Both the position numbers and the translations under genes were made by a program. The notes below the pieces were generated by a model. The model had not been told where the DNA came from and did no database searches. It saw only the letters and a program-made list of their open reading frames with translations. Shown piece after piece: positions 31,107-36,764 of a stretch of 36,764 bases of DNA. Source of the DNA: Methanobacteriota archaeon (GTDB lineage Archaea > Thermoplasmatota > Thermoplasmata > SG8-5); NCBI GenBank assembly GCA_013791785.1, contig VMTD01000105.1:1-36764 (forward strand), given 5' to 3'. Positions within the stretch are counted from its first letter, which is position 1. Each line of letters opens with the position of its first letter.

Positions 31107-31634
31107 ATTAAGCCCCTGGCAATAACAATTCTGGTCCATCTCTCGCGTTCCTCCGGCAAGGAATTCTACGTAAGGGAAGTAGCCAGAGAAACCGGCGCCA
31201 GCCTTGGAGGATGCCACAAAGCACTGAGGGAATTGCTGGTGCTTGGCCTGGTCAAGTCGAGGAAGAGCGGCCGCAACCTGTATTACACGGTCGATGCTGC
31301 GAACCCGGCAATCCCTCGCTTCAAGATATTTATCAACCTGGTCGAACTCAAGAAACTTGTGGATTGCCTTCGGCCTTCGGTGTTCAAAGCCGTTCTATTT
31401 GGCAGTTGCGCATCCGGGGCCGATACTCAAGATAGTGACATCGACATCTTCATTATAACCCCTGAACCGGGCCCGGTCAGGGAAATTCTGAAATCCATGA
31501 AATTGTCGAGAAAAATCCAGGCGGTGATATTCACGCCGGGACAATTGTTGGAGTCCAGAGAGAAGGATCCGGCATTTCATGGCGAGATTGATAAAGGGAT
31601 AGTGCTTTACAGGGCAGAAGATGAACGCTTTTGA
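31089..31634 (+). CDS. HTH-MNT nucleotidyltransferase (antitoxin of a HEPN/MNT pair)
   Basis: The 181-residue protein has an N-terminal winged helix (10-70; VREVARETGASLGGCHKALREL) and a minimal nucleotidyltransferase domain with FGSCASGADTQDSDID (GS at 105-106, Asp117, Asp119). MNT proteins of HEPN/MNT pairs inactivate the HEPN ribonuclease by nucleotidylation of a tyrosine. The fused HTH suggests it also regulates its own promoter. It overlaps the HEPN gene by 14 nt. Confidence 0.9.
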   Translation: MFDKMNIKPLAITILVHLSRSSGKEFYVREVARETGASLGGCHKALRELLVLGLVKSRKSGRNLYYTVDAANPAIPRFKIFINLVELKKLVDCLRPSVFKAVLFGSCASGADTQDSDIDIFIITPEPGPVREILKSMKLSRKIQAVIFTPGQLLESREKDPAFHGEIDKGIVLYRAEDERF

Positions 31635-32034
31635 GAGATGTATTGCGGAGAAGAGATTGGTGAAGGTCGAGATTTCCCCCGAGATGATAAAGAAGGAACT
31701 GGAGAGCGCCGATTATGATTATGGGCGGGCCATGGGCAGCCTTAAAGAAAAGGATGCAAAATGGGCTTCGATTCAGGCATATTATTCCATTTTTCATGCG
31801 GCCAAGGCGCTTGTTCTTTCCAAAGGATACAGGGAGAAGGGGCATGCCTGCCTTCAGATAGCCCTGAAGGAGCTTTTTCCGGAGGAGAAAGACCTGGCTA
31901 ACGACCTGGAAATGTGCATGGACCTCCGTCATGGCGCGGATTACGCATCAACATACGATGCAGAGAGTGCCAAGATTGCGGTGAGGAAAGCCGGAACTTC
32001 CTTGGAAAGGGTCGGGGAACTGCTCGGCCAATGA
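31621..32034 (+). CDS. HEPN-domain protein (toxin of a HEPN/MNT pair)
   Basis: The 137-residue all-helical protein has the HEPN pattern: an N-terminal lysine-rich helix, WASIQAYYSIFHAAKALVLSKG in the middle, and MDLRHGADYAS near residue 100. That last segment corresponds to the R-x-x-x-D-Y type motif of MNT-linked HEPN proteins. HEPN toxins cleave RNA. It overlaps the MNT gene by 14 nt, indicating translational coupling. Confidence 0.87.
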   Translation: MNAFERCIAEKRLVKVEISPEMIKKELESADYDYGRAMGSLKEKDAKWASIQAYYSIFHAAKALVLSKGYREKGHACLQIALKELFPEEKDLANDLEMCMDLRHGADYASTYDAESAKIAVRKAGTSLERVGELLGQ

Positions 32035-32291
32035 TTCGATTTATCGATGCCGGGTACGTGAGTTCGATGCAGTATGCGTGGGGTGCGCTGGGAGACGCGA
32101 TTGAAGTAGGGGCGACCACTCAAAGCACGTTTCCTCCGATTTTACGGCAACAGGCCGCGCGGCCGTCCCCCAATTGTCGGTTAGCCTGGGTGCCGTTGTC
32201 ACCCCGCCCTTACAGGCGAGGCTTCACAGTTGAAGGATGCAAAATGCACCATTTGTTTGGAAGAATCTCACTTGATGCCAGATTAGTATAA
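32031..32291 (+). pseudogene. Third ORF coupled to the HEPN gene, probably truncated
   Basis: An ATGA overlap with the HEPN stop opens an 86-residue frame. The first 25-30 residues (MIRFIDAGYVSSMQYAWGAL) look like a genuine N-terminus and faintly recall lipoate/biotin ligase-type proteins. After about residue 40 the composition becomes Pro/Arg-rich and runs into hairpin repeats, so the rest is probably not native. The assignment is weak. Confidence 0.3.
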
Positions 32292-32313
32292 AACCCCGCC
32301 CTCACAGGCGGGG
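32202..32313. repeat. Pair of CCCCGCC/GGCGGGG hairpins flanking 85 nt
   Basis: CCCCGCC-CTTACA-GGCGAGG-like (32202-32220) and CCCCGCC-CTCACA-GGCGGGG (32294-32313) are two copies of one hairpin. Such sub-terminal hairpins are seen at IS200/IS605-type ends, but no transposase or TnpB is present. The second hairpin abuts segmental duplication B. The remaining part of the 32034-32364 gap holds nothing else. Confidence 0.5.
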
Positions 32314-32619
32314 CATGCTGGTGGAAAAATGCCCGATGATAAAATGCAGGAGGCCGGTCGCACCTACTCCCAGCCTTCAAGCACCTTATGGTCCTTCCTG
32401 TTCTTCAGGTTCTGGGCCAGGTCTGCGAAGCGCTTGACGGAGAGGTCCAGGTATTTCGGTTCCGTATCAATGCCGATGAAACGCCTTCCATACATGCAGG
32501 CGGCCAGGCCTGTTGTGCTGGAGCCGGTGAACGGGTCAAGAATTAAATCGCCCTCGTTGGTGCTGGCCAGGACCACCCGCCGTAGCAAATCCAGAGATTT
32601 CTGGGTCGGATGTTTTCCA
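32307..32619 (-). repeat. Segmental duplication B, copy 2
   Basis: This is the intact-gene copy of the segment described at 30676-30988. It includes the 3' end of the methyltransferase gene. Confidence 0.85.
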
Positions 32620-33230
32620 TGCGTTTTTTCCGAGGGCTTGGGTGTGGTTATCGCCCAAACCGAGCGCATCTGCTTGTTGGATTTCTTGATAAAATCACCG
32701 GGCCAGCGCCCGTTCTTCATGGCATCATAGTTGAAAGTGTGTTTACCGGCTTTTGATTTCCGCGCCCAGAGAAGCGTTTCATGGCTGGCAGTGAAAAATC
32801 GTGTGCTCAGGTTCGGTGCTGCATTGGGCTTGTACCAGGCAATGTCGTTCAGCATGTGGAAGCCCTGCAATTGAAGCGCGTAGCCGCAAGCGTATATCGA
32901 GTGATAAGTACCGGAAATCCAGATTGTGCCGTTCTTCTTCAGAATTCGTTTGCACGCGGCAATCCAGGCCATGTGAAACTCGAAATCCAGTTCCGGACCC
33001 TGGCTCTTGTCCCAGTCCCCCTTGTTGACAGGGACGCGCTTTCCTGCATGACACGTGAAGCCGCCATTGGAGAGATTGTATGGGGGGTCGGCGAAGACCA
33101 TGTCGACGGATTCCTCCGGCATCGATTCGAGGAGGGCGAGGCAGTCGGAGTGGTAGAGGGTGAATCCGGACGGGAATAATATGGCTGTGCCGATGGAGGG
33201 GAGGAAAGGATAATAATGATAGTTCAACAT
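32364..33230 (-). CDS. DNA methyltransferase, beta class (N6-adenine or N4-cytosine)
   Basis: The 288-residue protein has the catalytic motif ADPPYN (about 47-52) near the N-terminus and the SAM motif DPFTGSSTTG (about 232-241) near the C-terminus, the order that defines beta-class amino-methyltransferases. KHPTQKSLDLLRRVV is the usual link region. No restriction enzyme is beside it, so it may be an orphan methyltransferase or remnant of a system. The track start is a TTG (33248); ATG 33230 is preferred, though neither has a good ribosome site. It is divergent from the AlbA_2 gene with only about 20 nt between starts. Confidence 0.9.
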   Translation of the reverse strand: MLNYHYYPFLPSIGTAILFPSGFTLYHSDCLALLESMPEESVDMVFADPPYNLSNGGFTCHAGKRVPVNKGDWDKSQGPELDFEFHMAWIAACKRILKKNGTIWISGTYHSIYACGYALQLQGFHMLNDIAWYKPNAAPNLSTRFFTASHETLLWARKSKAGKHTFNYDAMKNGRWPGDFIKKSNKQMRSVWAITTPKPSEKTHGKHPTQKSLDLLRRVVLASTNEGDLILDPFTGSSTTGLAACMYGRRFIGIDTEPKYLDLSVKRFADLAQNLKNRKDHKVLEGWE

Positions 33231-33251
33231 ACAGGAGGGAGGAGTCAATAG

Positions 33252-34601
33252 ATGGCTGATGATATGGATTTGCTACTGCAGGAAGGCGAGGGCTACAAAG
33301 TAGAATTCAAAGAGGCAGTTTCAAGATTGGATAAGGAGATGTGTGCCTTTGCCAATTCCTCCGGCGGAGCCATATACATAGGCATCGCAGACAACAACGA
33401 GATCAAATCATATAAACTTACCAACAAGCTGAAATCAGAAATTATCGACATTGCAAGGAACTGCGACCCTCCAATCACGATATCTGTGCAGCAAACAGGA
33501 GACATAATAAAGATAGATATTCCAGAGGGCGATAACAAACCGTATGGATGTGCCAATGGTTTTTACTTGAGAATCGGGCCTAATTCACAGAAGATGACAA
33601 GGGACGAGATAATAGTTCTCATAAAGTCAGAAGGCAAGATAAGGTTTGACGAGCTATTAGAGACAAAGTTCGGCTATCCCACAGATTTTGATAAAAATAA
33701 ATTATCGAGATTTTTAGAACTTGCAAGACTTTCAAAAACAATAAAAGTGGATAAGGTCTTGCTCAACCTGGGCGTCGCAGAGAAAGAAGAGGGAGAACTC
33801 TATATCAATAACTCGGGCGTATTATTTTTCGCCAAAGAACCTCAGAAATTCATTCCGTGGTCTGTTTTTACAGTCGTTCTCTTCAAGGACAAAGATGGTG
33901 CTGATGTAATTGATAGAAAAGAAATAACAGGGAGTCTGTTTGAGATTGTTGAACAGGTAATGGATTTCGTCAGACTATATGCAAAAGTGGCGTACAGGTT
34001 TACCGGCAAACCACAGAGGGAAAATATCTATGAATATCCATTTGATGCGATAAGAGAGGCTGTTATCAATTCTGTGATGCACAAGGATTATTTTGAACAT
34101 GGTCACAACAACATCCTGAAATTCTTCCCAGATAATATCCGGATAGAAAATATCTGGGTCAGGCCCAGGCATTTTGTCCTTGGAAAGACTGTTTTCAGAA
34201 GAAATCATCTGATTGCTGACCTGTTCTCAAAGATAGATTTCGGCGAAAAGCTTGGCTCAGGAATGCAGAGAATGAAAGATATCTGCAAGGCCGAGAATAC
34301 TCCACATCCAAAAATAGAATTTACCGACACACATTTTTACGTAGTGTTCAAACAGAACAGGGAATACCTAAAGATGATTGAAAAAGAGGACGATAGGGAT
34401 ATATGGCATATTTTGAATGGAAGACAAAGAAAAGCGGTTGAATATATTAAAACACAGGAATCTATCTCCATCTTAGAGTATATATCCTTGAATAAAGTGA
34501 GTGATAAAACTGCTAGACGGGATTTGAATGATTTGGTTGAAAAGGGAATACTCAAAAAGGAAGGCGTTACCACTGGCCTCAAATATAAATTATTGCCGTA
34601 G
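33252..34601 (+). CDS. AlbA_2 (Schlafen-like) / HATPase_c_4 regulator with C-terminal winged helix
   Basis: The 449-residue protein starts after GGAGGGAGGAGTCAATAG. Residues 10-125 form the AlbA_2 domain (VEFKEAVSRLDKEMCAFANS, GGAIYIGI). A GHKL-type ATPase-like segment follows, with FDAIREAVINSVMHKDY (Glu268, Asn272) and EKLGSGMQRM (331-340). The end is a winged helix (RQRKAVEYIKTQ... SDKTARRDLNDLVEKGIL). Such proteins are annotated as transcriptional regulators or RecG-like helicase relatives and are common in defence islands. The gene is clearly AT-rich compared with the core genes, suggesting transfer. Confidence 0.9.
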   Translation: MADDMDLLLQEGEGYKVEFKEAVSRLDKEMCAFANSSGGAIYIGIADNNEIKSYKLTNKLKSEIIDIARNCDPPITISVQQTGDIIKIDIPEGDNKPYGCANGFYLRIGPNSQKMTRDEIIVLIKSEGKIRFDELLETKFGYPTDFDKNKLSRFLELARLSKTIKVDKVLLNLGVAEKEEGELYINNSGVLFFAKEPQKFIPWSVFTVVLFKDKDGADVIDRKEITGSLFEIVEQVMDFVRLYAKVAYRFTGKPQRENIYEYPFDAIREAVINSVMHKDYFEHGHNNILKFFPDNIRIENIWVRPRHFVLGKTVFRRNHLIADLFSKIDFGEKLGSGMQRMKDICKAENTPHPKIEFTDTHFYVVFKQNREYLKMIEKEDDRDIWHILNGRQRKAVEYIKTQESISILEYISLNKVSDKTARRDLNDLVEKGILKKEGVTTGLKYKLLP

Positions 34602-34637
34602 ACATATACATCACTAAACATGTCCGAGCCCACCAGA

Positions 34638-34667
34638 ACTTCGGTCAACTTCGGTCAACTTCGGTCA
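34638..34667 (+). repeat. Three tandem copies of ACTTCGGTCA
   Basis: Exact decamer repeats occur 36 nt after the AlbA_2 gene stop. A 10-bp period puts the copies on one face of the helix. A role as iteron-like protein-binding sites is possible but unproven. Confidence 0.75.
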
Positions 34668-34959
34668 GAAGATGAGGAGGGAGCAGCCGAAGAAACTGCT
34701 TGAAACCCGAAAGTGCCTGGCAGGTTGGCGGGGGAAAATAGTTAAGATTATGATTGAACATGTCCTCGCCCACATACCGCAATCTTTAGATTTGCGGATA
34801 CGGGCGCTTTCTATGCAATTATTATTGCGAGAAATTGTTTAATAAAGGTGCTCCCCACAATATTCCATGCTTCAAGCATTTTCGAATCACCCTGGATGAC
34901 CCTTTCACCCATTTGATTTCATGTCATTCAGGATGAAAGCAGTTAGGATTCAGCAGCAC

Positions 34960-35075
34960 TCATTTTCCATTCTTTTCCCAGGATTTAAGCGACTTCTGCT
35001 TACCTTTCTTTTCAATATCATTCTTCAAATCCTCAAACCTCTTGATGGACAAGTCCAGGAGTATTTTTCTTTTGA
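34960..35075 (-). pseudogene. Second DNA methyltransferase C-terminal remnant
   Basis: The minus strand reads LLDLSIKRFEDLKNDIEKK...SLKSWE before a TGA at 34960. This matches the end of the intact methyltransferase (YLDLSVKRFADLAQNLKNRK...VLEGWE) at the protein level, but the DNA is much more diverged than the 30733 copy. Upstream of it the frame is lost. The surrounding 34601-35241 gap has no intact gene; the 190-residue plus ORF at 34921 is a shadow of this remnant. Confidence 0.65.
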
Positions 35076-35158
35076 CCTCGCTGCGCTGGCTCACCCTCCA
35101 AAAGAAAAATATTCAGCAAACAAGAAAAATCGGGTTCGCCTGCTCGCTCGGTACATTG

Positions 35159-35178
35159 CTGGCGCGTGGGCGCGCCAG
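35159..35178. repeat. Perfect GC-rich hairpin
   Basis: CTGGCGCG-TGGG-CGCGCCAG is a perfect 8-bp inverted repeat with a 4-nt loop. No T-tract follows, so it is not an obvious terminator. Confidence 0.6.
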
Positions 35179-35240
35179 ACACAACCAAGTCATAACCAAC
35201 CTATAACCATCATTTTACCCTCGCCCAGCCATTCACCATC

Positions 35241-35462
35241 ATGTCTGAAATCCCCACTCCGGAGCAAGTCCTGGCGGGCGACCCGTTCTTCCACGACGCA
35301 GAAGGCAATGCTCGTGCGGTATGCGTGGGGTGCGGGTGCGCGATCGACCCGGAGTTCGGGGATTATGTGGAACTGGCCATTACGAGGAAGCGGGGGCTGG
35401 GGATGGAGCGACCCGGACGGAGGTGGGTGTGGTGTGGGGGGTGTTGGATTGGCTATGAATAG
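35241..35462 (+). CDS. Small zinc-ribbon-like protein
   Basis: The 73-residue protein (MSEIPTPEQVLAGDPFFHDA...) has CVGCGC near residue 28 and WCGGCW near residue 64, a four-cysteine set that could bind one zinc. The GC-rich codon use resembles the core genes. There is no clear Shine-Dalgarno; CTATAACC about 40 nt upstream may be the TATA box. Family not recognised. Confidence 0.55.
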   Translation: MSEIPTPEQVLAGDPFFHDAEGNARAVCVGCGCAIDPEFGDYVELAITRKRGLGMERPGRRWVWCGGCWIGYE

Positions 35463-35523
35463 TTTCGCCACCCCCTCCCTATTCTTTATATAATATCTAT
35501 ATCCATATGGCCCGAGTGGTAAT

Positions 35524-36636
35524 ATGTCTAGAGAGAAATCTTCGAAAACCAAGGAACAATTAGGAATCCTTGACAAATTATATCAATATTTTAAAGCTGG
35601 GTTATGGAGACAAACACGCCAACTATTCGACAAGTATGATGATAGTGAAGATGCAATAACCGGTGTGGACATTACAAATTACCTCGCGCCCAGTGCTCTA
35701 AAATTAAGATCAATGCATTCGATTGTCCAATTAATGTCTAAAGTGCGCCAAGATGTTGGAAAAAATGCAATATTCATTGGTGTGGAGAGGAAAGGATATG
35801 TTTTCGCGGGCGCTTTGCTTGATGAGTTCGAGGAAACAGACATCATTTTAAAAGGAAGCCGCCATGTAAATGAAAAAGACGTAAAAGGCAAAACAGTTGT
35901 GTTGATAGATGATGCGTCCAAAACTGGAAAAACGATAATAGATAAAACGAAAGAATATCAGAAACTTGGGGCCGATGTCGTAATTGCAATTGTTGCGTTA
36001 GCCACGAAAGCCGCTGTGGATAACATCAACATTCAATTTAAATCCAAGAATGTAGCATTATTTTCACATACCGTATGCGAAAATGAAGATGAATACGCGG
36101 AATTGTATCCGCTGTTTTACCATATCGTCAGCAGCAGTAGCATTCCCATTGCTGGCGAACCGAAAGCGGAAATACATTTTGCTACGAATAGTTTAGATCT
36201 TGTTGTGAAAACACTTTGCAATTTGGACAGGGGAAAGTACGTCAATATCGATTCAATCGAAAACTCTTATCCTGTAAGGGGAACCATCGACTACTACGAA
36301 TACACTCTCGCGAATGGTGCGGAGGAATTCAAGGAGATAGGAGACAAAACTGGTTTCTTCATTACTTTGGAGCAGTCAAAAATCCGACTCTATTTCGATT
36401 TCGATGGGACCGTGATTGTAAAACTATGCCCCATAGTCTATCTAGAGATTCCTGAGAAAGTCAATTGTCGGGAATATGAAAAATGCAAAAAATCAATGGA
36501 TCTGGTAGGGCAACCATTACTATGCGTCAAGTGCATTGAAGAGATGATCGGGGACATATTGCTCGGCATAATGAAAGAGGATCTTGACAGAAAAGCCAGT
36601 GCTCTGCACTTGAAATACAGATTTAAAAAATTATAG
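35524..36636 (+). CDS. PRTase-fold protein with C-terminal cysteine cluster, function unknown
   Basis: The 370-residue protein has a type I phosphoribosyltransferase PRPP loop, TVVLIDDASKTGKT (124-137), preceded by AIFIGVERKGYVFAGALL, the usual first strand and helix of that fold. The N-terminal 60 residues and the C-terminal 160 residues (after about 210) are not recognised. The C-terminal part includes CREYEKCKKS and LLCVKCIEEM, which could form a zinc site. AT-rich codons and the defence-like neighbours suggest an accessory role rather than nucleotide salvage. A TTTATATAATA box lies about 35 nt upstream. Confidence 0.8.
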   Translation: MSREKSSKTKEQLGILDKLYQYFKAGLWRQTRQLFDKYDDSEDAITGVDITNYLAPSALKLRSMHSIVQLMSKVRQDVGKNAIFIGVERKGYVFAGALLDEFEETDIILKGSRHVNEKDVKGKTVVLIDDASKTGKTIIDKTKEYQKLGADVVIAIVALATKAAVDNINIQFKSKNVALFSHTVCENEDEYAELYPLFYHIVSSSSIPIAGEPKAEIHFATNSLDLVVKTLCNLDRGKYVNIDSIENSYPVRGTIDYYEYTLANGAEEFKEIGDKTGFFITLEQSKIRLYFDFDGTVIVKLCPIVYLEIPEKVNCREYEKCKKSMDLVGQPLLCVKCIEEMIGDILLGIMKEDLDRKASALHLKYRFKKL

Positions 36637-36646
36637 GGGAAAGGGA

Positions 36647-36764
36647 CTAAATCAAGCCCCTTTCATTCAGGTCGGCGATCATCTTGTCGACCATCGGTTT
36701 TGCCTCGTTCGCTATGGAAATCTTCTTCCTCCATTTGCCACTCTCTAGCACCCAATCGGAGTCA
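36647..36764 (-). CDS. 3' end of a gene cut by the window edge
   Basis: On the minus strand an open frame enters from the right edge and ends at TAG 36647-36649. It reads DSDWVLESGKWRKKISIANE then a helix AKPMVDKMIADLNERGLI. It is convergent with the PRTase-fold gene. The short sequence looks like the C-terminal helix of a small soluble protein, perhaps a PIN-type protein of the DUF3368 kind. Too little is visible to be sure. Confidence 0.55.
   Translation of the reverse strand, partial: DSDWVLESGKWRKKISIANEAKPMVDKMIADLNERGLI

Noticed and set aside
32202-32313. CRISPR repeats
   Set aside because: Only two hairpin copies with unequal flanks and no spacer periodicity; no cas genes in the window.
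34672-34842. 56-codon ORF after the decamer repeats
   Set aside because: No promoter, ribosome site or recognisable family; composition looks random.
34921-35493. 190-residue plus-strand ORF
   Set aside because: It overlaps the antisense methyltransferase remnant and the small zinc-ribbon ORF, and has a low-complexity C-terminus.

Overview
The window reads as a stretch of archaeal chromosome, most plausibly from a euryarchaeal lineage of the Thermoplasmatota/sediment type, although the lineage cannot be fixed without a search. Evidence for an archaeon: TATA boxes placed 22-30 nt upstream of start codons (leaderless or short-leader transcripts), an ER/archaeal-type signal peptidase, a Cdc48/VAT-like tandem AAA ATPase, pantoate kinase next to CoaBC (the archaeal CoA route), a DUF357 protein, a cis-prenyltransferase and large secreted NosD/Ig-like and M28 proteins.

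Region 1 (1-7.0 kb, minus strand) is an envelope/secretion block. A signal peptidase I-like gene is followed by a secreted GATase-like protein with a poly-proline stalk, a membrane-anchored protein with a duplicated ectodomain, a polytopic-membrane tandem AAA ATPase whose second ATPase module looks dead, and a small three-TM protein. The genes are tightly packed (spacers -8 to about 50 nt) and look like one membrane machine. Region 2 (7.1-14.3 kb) holds two very large surface proteins: an M28 peptidase carrying five propeller-like repeats and a convergently transcribed NosD beta-helix/Ig-like protein.

Region 3 (14.4-25.2 kb) is housekeeping: a small 2[4Fe-4S] ferredoxin with a stand-alone RAM domain, tRNA-Asp(GTC) with a hairpin that repeats its 5' end, nadC, a gamma-carbonic-anhydrase-like protein, an aminotransferase-serA-DUF1015 operon, cis-prenyltransferase plus methyltransferase, a membrane protein overlapping a DUF357 gene, and pantoate kinase plus coaBC. 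A dispersed repeat built from TTTTAGA/ATCTACA units occurs at about 0.4, 20.3 (inverted) and 22.0 kb.

Region 4 (25.2-36.8 kb) is an accessory, defence-like island. It contains a decayed Doc/Fic toxin with two in-frame stops, a candidate box C/D-like RNA, an AbiEi/AbiEii-like pair, a PIN-domain ribonuclease with an unrecognised partner, an HTH-MNT/HEPN pair with a double 20-bp-phased operator, a DNA methyltransferase with two C-terminal remnants nearby, an AlbA_2/HATPase (Schlafen-like) regulator, a PRTase-fold protein with a cysteine cluster, and several short duplications. Several of its genes are visibly more AT-rich than the core. The best candidates for undescribed biology are the membrane AAA operon (0.6-7.0 kb) and the PRTase-fold and PIN-partner genes of the island.
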